Positions 1 through 9,344 of a stretch of 64,000 bases of DNA are shown piece after piece. A program made the position numbers and the translations under genes. The stretch comes from Phycisphaeraceae bacterium. GTDB taxonomy: Bacteria > Planctomycetota > Phycisphaerae > Phycisphaerales > Phycisphaeraceae. Location of the stretch: contig JADZCR010000002.1 in assembly GCA_020851465.1 (NCBI GenBank), forward strand, positions 124,001-188,000, written 5' to 3'. Numbering within the stretch: position 1 is the stretch's first letter; each line of letters opens with the position of its first letter. The notes below the pieces were generated by a model. It searched no databases. It was not told the origin of the DNA and saw only the letters and a list, made by a program, of their open reading frames with translations.

Positions 1-123
1 AAATTACGCTTTCGACTTCCAGCCGCTCATTCAGCCTGCGGTGTCTTTCTCAAGCCCACTCCTCAATTGCTAGGAATGGTCCCGGTCACGCACACACCCG
101 CAGTAGCCGAACTCTGCACAGCT

Positions 124-1539
124 TCACACCAATCCTGCACTGCCGGTCACGATCGGCTCGCTCACATATTCGCGCGGGTCGGTGACGTGACCGGTCAATG
201 CGCTGGCTGCGACGGTCAACGGCGACGCAAGATAGACACCCGCCTCTTTGTGGCCCATCCGACCGGGGAAGTTGCGATTGGTCGTGCTGATGCAGGTCAC
301 CGGCTCGTTGAGCCGGCCAAACGTATCCGCAGGCCCGCCCAGACAGGCACTGCAACCGCTGGGGCCGACCTGACAGCCGGCATCCATGAGGATTTCCTCG
401 ATGCTCTTTTCACCCGGCTTAAGCGGCTCTCCCACGAGATTCAGGGCTTTCATATCGGCATGAACTTCCGTGCTGCCGGGCACCACGAAAGTCGGCACCT
501 TCACCTGATGCCCCTTGAGAATCGAAGCGGCAAAGATCATGTCGGTGATCTTCCCGCCGGTGCAACTTCCAATGTACGCGCGATCCACCTTCACATGGCG
601 GCAGTTGTGCGCGGTGTCTTTGTTGTCGGGGCTGTGCGGCTTGGCGACCAACGGATCCATCGTCGCCAGATCAAACTCGTACTCCGCATCGTATTCGCAA
701 CCGGCATCGTCACGGTACACGGTCCAGTTCGGGCGCGTTGATCGGGCGCGGACATATTGCAGCGTTTTCTCATCCACATCGCAGACGCCATTTTTGCCGC
801 CAGCCTCAATGGCCATGTTGGTCAGTGTCATCCGGTCTTCGAGCGTGAGTGACTCGATGCCTTCGCTGGCGAAATACATCGCTTTGTATGTCGCACCGCT
901 GACGCTGATCTGACCGATGACGGCCAGGATCAGATCCTTGGCGGTGAGGTACGGCGGGATCTGTCCGTGAAAGGTGAACTTCATCGTCGGCGGGACCTTC
1001 AACCAGGTTTTTCCGGTGCCGAGGGTGAAAGCAGCATCGGTGTTACCGATGCCGGTGGCGAACTGGCCAAACGCGCCAGCGGTGCAGGTGTGGCTGTCGG
1101 TACCCAGGAGAATTTCACCGGGGCGGACGTGACCTTCTTCCGGCAGGGCTTTGTGGCAGACGCCCTTGTAGCTGGTGCGATTCGGATCACGATAAGGCGA
1201 AGGCATTCCCGAACCCGCAGCCGCCGAAACAAACTCCGGATCGTAGTAATAGCGCAGCCCCTGCTCTTTGACGAAGTCGCGGAGAATCTGCACGTTTCGG
1301 TGGCACTTTTCATCAGCGGTGAAAATGTAATGGTCGGGCACGATGACGACGCGATCAGGATCCCAGACGCGCGCCTTTTTGCCGAATTTTTCATGGAAGA
1401 TGCCGATGGTCCCCGGCCCGCAGACATCGTGAGTCATGAGCACATCGACGTTAACCCACACGTTTTCACCGGCACGGACGGAGGCGCGGCCGGAGTGGGC
1501 AGCCATAATCTTTTCGGTGATCGTCATTTTGGTGGACAC
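124..1539 (-). CDS. leuC: 3-isopropylmalate dehydratase large subunit
   Basis: Aconitase-superfamily large subunit, which isomerises 2- and 3-isopropylmalate in leucine biosynthesis together with a separate small subunit. The protein carries the family's iron-sulfur cysteine motifs (GSCTGGK, then CSACLGG near the C-terminus) and the TDSHTCTAGAFGQFATG block. I place the start at the GTG at 1539 because AAGGA lies 7 nt upstream; an in-frame ATG at 1527 is the alternative, and longer extensions are Cys/Arg-rich and unlike the family. No leuD is visible in the 123 bases left downstream, so it is either past the window edge or elsewhere. A homoaconitase or related hydro-lyase role cannot be excluded from sequence alone. 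Confidence 0.9.
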   Translation of the reverse strand: MSTKMTITEKIMAAHSGRASVRAGENVWVNVDVLMTHDVCGPGTIGIFHEKFGKKARVWDPDRVVIVPDHYIFTADEKCHRNVQILRDFVKEQGLRYYYDPEFVSAAAGSGMPSPYRDPNRTSYKGVCHKALPEEGHVRPGEILLGTDSHTCTAGAFGQFATGIGNTDAAFTLGTGKTWLKVPPTMKFTFHGQIPPYLTAKDLILAVIGQISVSGATYKAMYFASEGIESLTLEDRMTLTNMAIEAGGKNGVCDVDEKTLQYVRARSTRPNWTVYRDDAGCEYDAEYEFDLATMDPLVAKPHSPDNKDTAHNCRHVKVDRAYIGSCTGGKITDMIFAASILKGHQVKVPTFVVPGSTEVHADMKALNLVGEPLKPGEKSIEEILMDAGCQVGPSGCSACLGGPADTFGRLNEPVTCISTTNRNFPGRMGHKEAGVYLASPLTVAASALTGHVTDPREYVSEPIVTGSAGLV

Positions 1540-1868
1540 GGCGTAATCCTTGCAAAACGGGAAACAAACGCGCCGCTGACATCGGCGGCATCGAGTCGGG
1601 CATTCTAGCGTGATCATGCCCCTGCTTTCCTCATGGGCGACCCGCTATGCGGCAACGACGGCAGCCCTTCCCATCATAATATTACAACCTCTTGATAATC
1701 CGCTAGTTACAGGCGGCAGCATTTTGGTTCTCTTAATAAATTCCAATCCATTACGAATTCTGCACCATGCACAAGTCTCTAAAGTCCGCAGTCAATCCGG
1801 CAACAGTCGCGTTCCTCGGCGGGGACGGGAAGGCTGTCGGCCTGTTAAAAAAATATCTAAATAATTAC
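1540..1868. other. intergenic region between leuC and the tolC-like gene
   Basis: Divergent intergenic stretch with no convincing gene. On the minus strand it must hold the leuC promoter, but I see only AT-rich -10-like runs near 1675-1690 without a good -35. A GGGCAT/ATGCCC inverted repeat (6-bp arms, about 1598-1621) lies just upstream of leuC. The forward ORF at 1610-1864 has no recognisable features. Confidence 0.4.
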
Positions 1869-1898
1869 TTGACAATGGGCACGTGTTTATCATAAAAT
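1869..1898 (+). promoter_or_regulatory. sigma70-type promoter, distal, for the tolC-like gene
   Basis: A perfect TTGACA (1869-1874) is separated by 18 bp from TAAAAT (1893-1898). Transcription from here would leave a leader of about 110 nt before the ATG at 2014. Confidence 0.6.
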
Positions 1899-1974
1899 GA
1901 ACCGCCGCAGCACGCCGACCGCCGTCTTGCGATCGGCCTTCCTCTCGTAAACGCTTCGGGTTGACGATGATTCA

Positions 1975-2004
1975 TTGACGTACCCGAACTACCCGACTTA
2001 TAGT
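1975..2004 (+). promoter_or_regulatory. sigma70-type promoter, proximal, for the tolC-like gene
   Basis: TTGACG (1975-1980), an 18-bp spacer and TATAGT (1999-2004). The -10 ends 9 nt before the ATG at 2014, so a transcript starting at the usual distance would be nearly leaderless. This supports the ATG over the in-frame TTG at 1975, which falls inside the -35 box. Confidence 0.5.
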
Positions 2005-2013
2005 TGCCCCACT

Positions 2014-3882
2014 ATGAACTTCACGCACCCGCATTCCGAAGGTGTCTTCATCCGTCACATCGCTCTGCGCATCAACGCTGCGCGGATCATCCTGCTCCTG
2101 GTCGGCTTGTCGCTTTCCGTCGTGCTTGTCGGCTGTCACAGCCCGATGGAGCGGGCGGAGGAAGAGCAACTCCGCGACCAGCTCATCGCGTCGAACAAGG
2201 CATACCTCAAGGCGGTTGCGGACGGCCCGATTGTCGAGATGACTCGCACACAAAGCGAGGTGGACAAAGACGCGGGCATGACGGATGAGCGCAGGAAGGA
2301 TCTGGAAACACGAGCGGGGCCGACGGCGTATGAAGGCGTCCAGCCGGACCTGGGCCCTGACCTGTTGAACAAGATCGACGCCACCGGCGTGCAGATGAGC
2401 CTTCAGCGGGCGGTACAACTGGCTGTCGAGCACAACCTCGAAGTCAGGCAGGCGCGGCTGGTACCGGGGATCAGCGACGCGCAACTGCTGGCTGCCGAAG
2501 CTGCCTTTGATCCGGTCTTTTTCGCAAACTTCGACTGGCAGCATCTGGACACGCCCCGACCCAGCACGAGTGCGGGTGTTTCCTCGGCTTTTGGGGCCAA
2601 CAAGAGTGAGACGACCAAGCTGGAGACCGGCATTCGCAAGCCGCTGTCGCACGGCGGGGAGATTCGCGCTCAGACGGAGTTCAATCGTAACTTTGCCGAT
2701 CCTTCGTTCTATGCGCCGCCGGGTGACAGCGATTTCCGTTACTACGACGCCAACGTGCTCGTAGGGATCAATCAGCCGCTGCTGCGAAACTTCGGCAGCG
2801 ATGTCACGCGATCCAACATTTCCCTGGCGCGCAACGCACGAGGGCAGAGCGTCGCTGACCTGCGCAAGACGCTGCTGCAAACTGTCGCTGACACTGAAGA
2901 CGCTTATTGGGCACTGGTCCGCGCCCGAAAAACTCTCATGATCCAGAGCCGTCTGTACGCAGCGGCAGGCCCGGACATCGAAACGCTGGAACGGCGGCGC
3001 GAGTTTGACGTCAATCGCATCTCGCTGGCACAGGCACGCAGCTCGGTCGAGGAACGCCGCAGCAATGTCCTCCGCGCTCGTCAGGCGGTGCGACAGGCCT
3101 CCGACGCGCTCAAGAGGCTGATCAATTCCCCCGACCTGCCTCTGGCAGGTGAGACCATGATCGTGCCCACGGATAACCCCACGGACACGGGTATCCGTTA
3201 CAGCCTGCTCGATGCTGTCACCGTCGGCCTGCAAAAGCGGCCCGAACTCCAACGGGCAATCCTGGAAATCGACGACGCATCGATCCGTGTGCAGCTTGCG
3301 GACAATGCCCGGCTACCCATTCTGAATCTCTCCGGCGCGATCCGGTACAACGGCGTAGGCGGCAGCGTTCACGGCGCGTATGACAACGTGACCGAGGGAG
3401 ACTTCATCGACTACCTGCTGGGTGCGCAGTTCGAGATGCCTTTGGGTAATCGTGCCGCCGAAGCCGGCTACAGTCAGCGAAAGATCGAGCGACAGGCGAT
3501 CACGCTCAACTACCAGCGTGCTGCGCAGGATGTTCTGCTGGACATCAAGAACGCGCTGCGTCAGCTCAACACGTCCTATGAAGTCATCGGTGCCGCCCGC
3601 GCCAGCCGGCTGGCTGCGACGGATAACCTCGTGGCCATCGACGACCAGCAAAGGATCGGCATCAACCTGACACCCGAATTCATCGACCTCAAACTCCGCA
3701 CACAGGAACGAGTCGCGCAGGCGGAGCTTAATGAGCTGGAGTCGATCATCAACTACAACATCGCCATCGCTCGCTTTTATCAGGCGATGGGCACTCTTCT
3801 GGAACGTAACAACATCAACTTCGAGGATCCCTATCCCGGTCCTGAAAAAGAGACATCGGGCTGGAAACGACTGGTGCGGTAA
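2014..3882 (+). CDS. TolC-like outer membrane efflux lipoprotein
   Basis: Outer membrane efflux protein (OEP/TolC family), expected to form the trimeric exit duct of a tripartite efflux or type I secretion system. From the ATG, the first 41 residues hold an unusually long signal region with a hydrophobic stretch (IILLLVGLSLSVVLVG) ending in a lipobox Cys. The mature part has the long helical repeats of the family (for example SLQRAVQLAVEHNLEVRQARL-like segments) and two OEP repeats over about 620 residues. No inner membrane pump or periplasmic adaptor lies beside it, so its partner is encoded elsewhere. The assignment as an exporter rests on family features. Confidence 0.8.
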   Translation: MNFTHPHSEGVFIRHIALRINAARIILLLVGLSLSVVLVGCHSPMERAEEEQLRDQLIASNKAYLKAVADGPIVEMTRTQSEVDKDAGMTDERRKDLETRAGPTAYEGVQPDLGPDLLNKIDATGVQMSLQRAVQLAVEHNLEVRQARLVPGISDAQLLAAEAAFDPVFFANFDWQHLDTPRPSTSAGVSSAFGANKSETTKLETGIRKPLSHGGEIRAQTEFNRNFADPSFYAPPGDSDFRYYDANVLVGINQPLLRNFGSDVTRSNISLARNARGQSVADLRKTLLQTVADTEDAYWALVRARKTLMIQSRLYAAAGPDIETLERRREFDVNRISLAQARSSVEERRSNVLRARQAVRQASDALKRLINSPDLPLAGETMIVPTDNPTDTGIRYSLLDAVTVGLQKRPELQRAILEIDDASIRVQLADNARLPILNLSGAIRYNGVGGSVHGAYDNVTEGDFIDYLLGAQFEMPLGNRAAEAGYSQRKIERQAITLNYQRAAQDVLLDIKNALRQLNTSYEVIGAARASRLAATDNLVAIDDQQRIGINLTPEFIDLKLRTQERVAQAELNELESIINYNIAIARFYQAMGTLLERNNINFEDPYPGPEKETSGWKRLVR

Positions 3883-3989
3883 GCCCAGCCGCTGCTGCCG
3901 ATGCGGGATTTCGATAGAAACCGGCAGCCAAGTTGATCTTGCCGAGCGAGCTTGCGTAAACGGTTCATGGCATCCGTGATCAAGCGGCT

Positions 3990-4649
3990 TCAGGAGTTCT
4001 CAAGCGTTTCTCGTCTGCGCAGGATTTCTTCCCACATCCGTCGTGCTGCTGCGCCGCGGTGACTGATACGATTTTTCTGATCCTGAGTCAGTTCCGCAGT
4101 CGTCATATCCATTTCGGAGACATAAAAGAGAGGGTCATAACCAAAGCCATTGCTCCCTCGCGGCTCCTCGTCGGGGCCGAGGATCGCGCCTTCGACCGTG
4201 CCGCGTACAACAGCGACCGGAGCGTTGCGGCCGGGCACACATAACGCCATCGCGCAAACGAACCGCGCCTGGCGTTCTTCCGCAGGGACTCTGGCAAGAT
4301 TTTTCAACAGCAAGGCATTGTTGGCGGGATCGACGACGCTGCGATGACCTTCGATGCCCGCATAACGTGCGCTCTTGACCCCGGGCGCACCGCCGAGGGC
4401 ATCCACCTCAAGTCCGCTGTCGTCGGCCAGACATGCGTGATTCGTTTGTCGGGCGTAATAGCCGGCCTTGAGAAACGCATTGCCTTCAAAGGTCGGCTGA
4501 TCTTCGTCAGGCTCGGTGATCTTTCTGTCCAGAGAGTCAAGCCCGATCAACTCAATCCGCGGTAAAGCAGCAGTCCGCAGCGAGTTGAACGCAGCACGAA
4601 TCTCGTCCACTTTATGAGGATTGGAGGTTGCAAGAAGGATACGAATCAT
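3990..4649 (-). CDS. rdgB: XTP/dITP diphosphatase (RdgB/HAM1 family)
   Basis: House-cleaning nucleotide pyrophosphatase that hydrolyses dITP, XTP and similar non-canonical purine triphosphates to monophosphates. The protein begins with the family signature for substrate binding (ILLATSNPHKVDEI) and carries EGNAFLKA, LADDSGLEVDALGGAPGVKSARYAG and the C-terminal SHRGAAARR motif. Its 219 residues fit the family, at the long end. The start at 4649 has no clear Shine-Dalgarno sequence. It lies downstream of the GH57 gene on the same strand with a 91-nt gap, and could be cotranscribed with it. Confidence 0.93.
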   Translation of the reverse strand: MIRILLATSNPHKVDEIRAAFNSLRTAALPRIELIGLDSLDRKITEPDEDQPTFEGNAFLKAGYYARQTNHACLADDSGLEVDALGGAPGVKSARYAGIEGHRSVVDPANNALLLKNLARVPAEERQARFVCAMALCVPGRNAPVAVVRGTVEGAILGPDEEPRGSNGFGYDPLFYVSEMDMTTAELTQDQKNRISHRGAAARRMWEEILRRRETLENS

Positions 4650-4740
4650 TGGAGATCACTTGGGTTAAGGGCCGCGACAAGCCGCGTCGCTGAATGTGCC
4701 GACAACGCAGCGATGACAAATCGCCTCGTGACTGCGCTTC

Positions 4741-6456
4741 CTACATATTCCACCAGCTCAAATCGATCTTTGGGAATACCGGATCATGCAAATCCGAATC
4801 ACGCACCTCAAACTTTTCCAGCTCTGTTGGCTTTTCGCCACGATTAACTTTTTCCGCCAGATCGCAAAGGTTTTCAAATCTTCCTGCGTGAAGGACGAAA
4901 CGCTTGATGCCGTAGTCGATCGCCTGGCCTCGGCTGATGACAAACGGCCAGTCACTCGCCTGCATCAGGAGCAGTTCTCGACCGGCTTTTTCCAGCAGGT
5001 CACGCAATTCTGTTTTTTCAGGATTGCGCCAGGGCAGGTTGTACGTCAGCTTGCCGAAATGCGCCTCCGCCCGGTATTCCACTTCCCAGATCCATCGCGT
5101 CTGGTCATTAAACCACACACGGTGATCGCCGCCCTCACCCCAGGAGCCTTCCTTGAAGGCCATCACCTTGTCAGGAGGATGCTGCTTGAGGTAGTCAGCC
5201 GAGGTCGAAACATTCACCTGCGGATCATGATGAAGACTCAGCAGTACATCGCGCAGAAACCTTGGCCCCTCAAACCACCAGTGCCCGAAAAGCTCAGCGT
5301 CGAAACAGGCGATCACCGCACCAGTGCGTCCGGTCCGCTGACGGTACTCGGCAAGCCGGGACTTGACCGCGTTGCAAAAGTGCTGCGCATGCTCGAAAAC
5401 CTTGCCGGCTGTCGGGTGCGGGTCGTAAAGCTCCTTTTGCCCCAGGTCCACACCTTTCCCCGTGATCCTCCAGTAACGCAGGCCGCGGCGCTCACCATAT
5501 TTTCGGTGGAACTCCAGAAACGCCCCATCGGCTGGATAACCAATCGAGCCGGACCAGACCTGCTCACAGATGCGCGGGTCACGGGCAAACGCAGCCAGCC
5601 GCCCCGGCCCGCCGTCGGAGTTCACCATCACCGGCTCGTGCACGTCGTACCAGCCGCGACCGGGATATTTCGATCCTTCCTCCCAGTCGACACGGTGGAA
5701 TCCGCCGTCGGCCGCGGACTGGACCCCTTCGGATCGTCCCTGCTCGATGAGGTGATGCTCCACAAAGAAATGCGTGATGCCTTCATCACCGGCGAGGTGT
5801 TCGAGACCGATCCGGTTACGTTCGTTGTTGAAGACGACCGAAGGCCGCCACGGTCCAGCAGGTCGATAGGCACATTCGGGAAACCACATGCCGGTCGGCG
5901 AAAATCCCAGCCGGTTCCGCGAGGCAGCAACTCCCGCCCGGATCTGCGCCCGGATGGACGAATCCTCCAGCAGCAGAGGCATGTAGCCATGTGTCGCGTT
6001 GGAAGTAAGAATTTCGATCGATCCAGCCCGCGCTCGCTGGGCGAAGGCTCCCGGTATGTCTCTGCCAAGAGCTTCAAATCGCTCGCTGAGCGTCGTAAAG
6101 GTCCGCGCCCACCACCCGGCGAGGTAGGCCAGATGCTGGTGGTAACCGTCGTTGTGCTTTTCAAAGTCAGCCCGATCCGCGTGGGCTCGGTCGACACGCT
6201 CTTTCAGGTAGTCCGCGAAACCGGACTTAAAACGAGGATGGGCGAGTTGTTCGAGGAGTATGGGTGTCAGGCCGATCGTGAACCGAGGGATGCCGCCCAG
6301 ATGATGAATTTCATCAATGGTGTCGAGGATCGGCAGGTAGGTCTCAGCCGCAGCCTCGTAAAGCCAGTCCTCACCATGCGGCCAGACACCGTGATGAAGG
6401 ACATAGGGAAGATGGCCGTGCAGGACGAGAATGAAATCTCCAAGCGAGTCACTCAT
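4741..6456 (-). CDS. GH57 1,4-alpha-glucan branching enzyme
   Basis: Glycoside hydrolase family 57 enzyme, closest in pattern to the branching-enzyme subgroup that introduces alpha-1,6 branches into glycogen-like glucans. Visible motifs are HGHLPYV (residues 13-19), WFPECAYRP with the likely nucleophile Glu194, and CFDAELFGHWWFEG with the likely acid/base Asp386. The C-terminal part is the helical domain that follows the barrel in this subgroup. The 571-residue length suits the family. The start is at 6456, with TACGAT exactly 6 nt upstream, suggesting a leaderless transcript. A long reverse-frame ORF covers the same bases and is a codon-bias shadow. Confidence 0.88.
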   Translation of the reverse strand: MSDSLGDFILVLHGHLPYVLHHGVWPHGEDWLYEAAAETYLPILDTIDEIHHLGGIPRFTIGLTPILLEQLAHPRFKSGFADYLKERVDRAHADRADFEKHNDGYHQHLAYLAGWWARTFTTLSERFEALGRDIPGAFAQRARAGSIEILTSNATHGYMPLLLEDSSIRAQIRAGVAASRNRLGFSPTGMWFPECAYRPAGPWRPSVVFNNERNRIGLEHLAGDEGITHFFVEHHLIEQGRSEGVQSAADGGFHRVDWEEGSKYPGRGWYDVHEPVMVNSDGGPGRLAAFARDPRICEQVWSGSIGYPADGAFLEFHRKYGERRGLRYWRITGKGVDLGQKELYDPHPTAGKVFEHAQHFCNAVKSRLAEYRQRTGRTGAVIACFDAELFGHWWFEGPRFLRDVLLSLHHDPQVNVSTSADYLKQHPPDKVMAFKEGSWGEGGDHRVWFNDQTRWIWEVEYRAEAHFGKLTYNLPWRNPEKTELRDLLEKAGRELLLMQASDWPFVISRGQAIDYGIKRFVLHAGRFENLCDLAEKVNRGEKPTELEKFEVRDSDLHDPVFPKIDLSWWNM

Positions 6457-6462
6457 GGCGGC

Positions 6463-6493
6463 ATCGTAGCAGCCGCAAGGCTGGGCTGGTCAA
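6463..6493 (-). promoter_or_regulatory. candidate promoter of the GH57 gene
   Basis: On the minus strand, TTGACC (6488-6493), a 19-bp spacer, and TACGAT (6463-6468), which lies 6 nt before the GH57 start codon. The spacer is longer than ideal. The -10 position implies leaderless translation. Confidence 0.45.
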
Positions 6494-6677
6494 GCGGGCT
6501 GTGTCGAGATTCTTCACAAGCCCGGCTGAGCGGGTGGAGTTAGCTCGGCGAAGGGATGAAATTGACTCAACGGACGCGAGCTGGAGACCGGTCAAAATGA
6601 AATTCACGGACTGCCCTCTACTTTGTCGATTCGAGCCATCGAACCCCTACAATCACCCATCGAGAGTTGTCCCGCCA

Positions 6678-8189
6678 ATGACAGCCACGATCAGCCCCGC
6701 GCTTTCAACCATGACCACCGTGTCCAACACGCCGCAAACCCCGAAAGTTCCCACTAACCAGCCGGTCGCGCTGGCGGGAAAGCATGTTCACTTTGTGGGC
6801 ATCGGCGGATGCGGCATGTCAGGGCTGGCACGCATCGCCCGTAAATCAGGCGCGATCTGCTCCGGTAGCGATAACTCATCCGGCGAGGCGATCGGCGCAT
6901 TGGTAGACGACGGCTTTGCTGTCTCGACCAGCCAGACGGCCGCGACCGTTCCCTCGGAGTGCAACCTGCTGGTCATCTCGGCGGCGATCAAGGCGGACCA
7001 CCCTGAAGTCGTCGAAGCCCAGCGACGAGGCATCACAGTCCTCAAATACGCCCAGATGCTCGGACAGCTGATGATCGGTCGGCGGGGTATCGCGATCTCT
7101 GGCACACACGGCAAAAGCTCGACGACCTCGATGCTCAGCCACATCCTCATCGAGTCAGGGCTGGACCCGTCATTTATCGTCGGCGCAGTCTGCCGACAGA
7201 TCGGCGGCGGCTCGCGCACCGGTCAATCCGACCTGCTCGTGGCGGAGGCGTGCGAATTCGACCGCTCTTTCCATAACTTCCACCCGACCCATGCGGCCAT
7301 CCTCAACGTCGAGGAAGATCACATGGAAATCTACGGCACGCTGGAAAACGTGGTCGAGTCATTCCGTGTGTTCGCCCAGCGACTGCCGGAACACGGCTCG
7401 CTGCTGATCAACCACGAGATGCCGCACCGCCTGACGATCACCGCTGGACTCAAGTGCGCGGTGGAGACAATCGGCTTTGCTCCGCAGGCGGACTGGCGTG
7501 TTGAGCTGGGCAGGCAGCGGGCCTCCGACCGCGCAAGCGGAACGGCCGCAGCACCCGGCCAGCCGATCACGAGGCTCTATCACCAGGGTGAACTGGTCGC
7601 GCTCTGGCCTAGTCCCATGCCCGGCGAGCACATGGCCTACAACGCGGCAGCGGCGGCGATCCTGGCGCATCGCGTCGGCGCGACCTGGGAACAGATTGCC
7701 GCTGCGCTGCCGACGTTTCTTGGACTCGATCGCCGGATGCAACTGCTGGGCAAGCGGAAAGTCGGGCGCGGATTCGTCACCGTGGTGGACGACTACGGCC
7801 ATCATCCGACCGAAGTGGACACGACGCTCCGTGCGCTCAAGCGACACTACAAGCCCAGCCGTTTGATCTGCGTCTTTCAGCCGCACCAGCACAGCCGAAC
7901 TCGCTTTCTGATGGAGCAGTTCGAGCAGAGTTTCAGCGAGGCGGATATCACGATCGTGCCGCACATTTATTTTGTGAGGGATTCAGAAAAGGAACGGCAC
8001 GCGGTCAGTGCCGCTGATCTGGTGGATCGCCTCCGTCAGCGAAAAAAGCAGGCCATGCATCTCTACCCCTTCGGTGCCATCGTCGAACAACTCGAAATCA
8101 TCGCCAAGCCGGGCGACCTCGTGGTAACGATGGGAGCGGGAGACGTTTACAAAATCGGCAACGAATTCCTCAACGCGCAGCCTGATTAA
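6678..8189 (+). CDS. murC: UDP-N-acetylmuramate--L-alanine ligase
   Basis: Mur ligase that adds L-alanine to UDP-MurNAc using ATP, the first peptide step of peptidoglycan synthesis in the cytoplasm. The N-terminal nucleotide-binding loop GIGGCGMSGLA follows a roughly 35-residue Ser/Thr/Pro-rich tail. The ATP loop GTHGKSSTTSM lies near residue 141, and the EACEFDRSFHNF and VVDDYGHHPTE blocks are typical of MurC rather than MurD/E/F. The start is uncertain: ATGs at 6678 and 6711 are both in frame and neither has a Shine-Dalgarno sequence. The reading frame is open further upstream to 6501. Transcribed divergently from the GH57 gene. Confidence 0.9.
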   Translation: MTATISPALSTMTTVSNTPQTPKVPTNQPVALAGKHVHFVGIGGCGMSGLARIARKSGAICSGSDNSSGEAIGALVDDGFAVSTSQTAATVPSECNLLVISAAIKADHPEVVEAQRRGITVLKYAQMLGQLMIGRRGIAISGTHGKSSTTSMLSHILIESGLDPSFIVGAVCRQIGGGSRTGQSDLLVAEACEFDRSFHNFHPTHAAILNVEEDHMEIYGTLENVVESFRVFAQRLPEHGSLLINHEMPHRLTITAGLKCAVETIGFAPQADWRVELGRQRASDRASGTAAAPGQPITRLYHQGELVALWPSPMPGEHMAYNAAAAAILAHRVGATWEQIAAALPTFLGLDRRMQLLGKRKVGRGFVTVVDDYGHHPTEVDTTLRALKRHYKPSRLICVFQPHQHSRTRFLMEQFEQSFSEADITIVPHIYFVRDSEKERHAVSAADLVDRLRQRKKQAMHLYPFGAIVEQLEIIAKPGDLVVTMGAGDVYKIGNEFLNAQPD

Positions 8190-8301
8190 CTCCGCTGGTC
8201 CCATCTGATCGGAACTACATCTGCGAATCTCGGCCTTGTGTCTGCCGTGGCGGCGGTTATCGGCCCTCAATCTCTTTCGCTATCGGGTCGATGTCAGTTT
8301 T

Positions 8302-9195
8302 ATGTCCGCACAGGATGAATCCAACGCCATCCGGACGCCCGCGCCTGCGGAGCGGAGCGTGCGCCGCCGCCGATTCTGGCGTCGCGTGATATTGCTTTCG
8401 TTGCTTGTGCTCGTCTGCGGTGTGGGCGGTGTGGTGTTTCTGTCTCGCTCCCAACCCACACACTGGAAAAAGCATCGCGAGTTCCTGCAGACGCACTCGC
8501 GGGAGCAAGTCGAAACGCTCTCGCAAAATGTTGATCGCAAACTGCTGGCGCTCTTCGACACTTCCTCGAACACAAGACACGTTTCACCCGACGGAACACC
8601 TGCCGACGTCGTCACGGCAACGAACAACGATCCATCGACACCCAAAGCAGCGGGGATCGACCTTGCTGATGCGGACTCGGATCAACTGCGCGAAATTCAT
8701 CTGACGATGGATGAAGTCAACGCATGGCTCCATACCAATCTCGATGAGTGGATGCGGGAACGCGGATATGACAAGCCAGCTGAAATCACCAACCCGATGA
8801 TGGCACTCGAAAACGGCAGACTCATCGCGGCATTCGAGTATCGCAAACTGAACATTTCCCAGATCTTCAGTGCCAGTTTTAACACACGATTTTTGCCTGA
8901 CGGCAAGGCGGCCTTGTCGCTTCAGGATGTCACCGCAGGTCGCATGCCCGTGCCCGTCGGTGCGATCGGCAGCACCATCGCGATGACCGGCCCGGATGAG
9001 CAGGCCAAGCACGTCGCACAATGGATCAACAAACTTCAGAACGTCGAGTTCCGCCCCATTCTCAAGCTCGCGCCGGGTAAGAAAATCCTTGTCACCGACT
9101 ACAAAGTCATTCCAGACGGAATCGATCTGACCGTCCGGCTCGTACGACCCGGCGATGCAGAAATCCCCTCGTCTGCCGCAGCGGGGATGCCCTGA
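8302..9195 (+). CDS. membrane-anchored protein of unknown function
   Basis: Not recognised. From the ATG at 8302 the protein has an Arg-rich cytoplasmic tail (RRRRFWRR), one membrane segment (residues about 27-47, VILLSLLVLVCGVGGVVFLS) and an extracytoplasmic domain of about 250 residues. That domain contains the segments LTMDEVNAWL, FEYRKLNISQIFSASFNTRF and ILVTDYKVIPDGIDLTVRLV, suggesting a beta-rich fold. It follows murC by about 110 bases, so it could act in the envelope, but that is only context. Confidence 0.6.
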   Translation: MSAQDESNAIRTPAPAERSVRRRRFWRRVILLSLLVLVCGVGGVVFLSRSQPTHWKKHREFLQTHSREQVETLSQNVDRKLLALFDTSSNTRHVSPDGTPADVVTATNNDPSTPKAAGIDLADADSDQLREIHLTMDEVNAWLHTNLDEWMRERGYDKPAEITNPMMALENGRLIAAFEYRKLNISQIFSASFNTRFLPDGKAALSLQDVTAGRMPVPVGAIGSTIAMTGPDEQAKHVAQWINKLQNVEFRPILKLAPGKKILVTDYKVIPDGIDLTVRLVRPGDAEIPSSAAAGMP

Positions 9196-9282
9196 TTTTT
9201 CATCACTAATAGATTGCCGCCGACTGCGATAACTCGCAGGCGGGTAATCCTGCGCGACCTGAGATCGCAGCGCGATAATGGC

Positions 9283-9312
9283 TTGGCAGGATCAGCGTTT
9301 TTCGAGGATACT
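9283..9312 (+). promoter_or_regulatory. sigma70-type promoter of the DegT/DnrJ gene
   Basis: TTGGCA (9283-9288), an 18-bp spacer and GATACT (9307-9312). It would give a leader of about 25 nt containing GGAG 9 nt before the ATG at 9345. Confidence 0.5.
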
Positions 9313-9344
9313 GCCGACTAGTCCCCTTATTGGAGTTACCGCCC

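Noticed and set aside
1645-1680. A short minus-strand ORF upstream of leuC with Ala and Val pairs (MMGRAAVVAA).
   Set aside because: It has no Leu codons and no terminator or alternative pairing follows, unlike the ileS leader, so a leader-peptide role is not supported.
1610-1864. A forward ORF of 84 codons upstream of the tolC-like gene.
   Set aside because: It has no recognisable features or start signal and runs towards the promoter region of the next gene.
4786-6543. A 585-codon open frame on the plus strand opposite the GH57 gene.
   Set aside because: The minus-strand frame carries clear GH57 catalytic motifs; the plus frame shows no family features and arises from high-GC codon bias.
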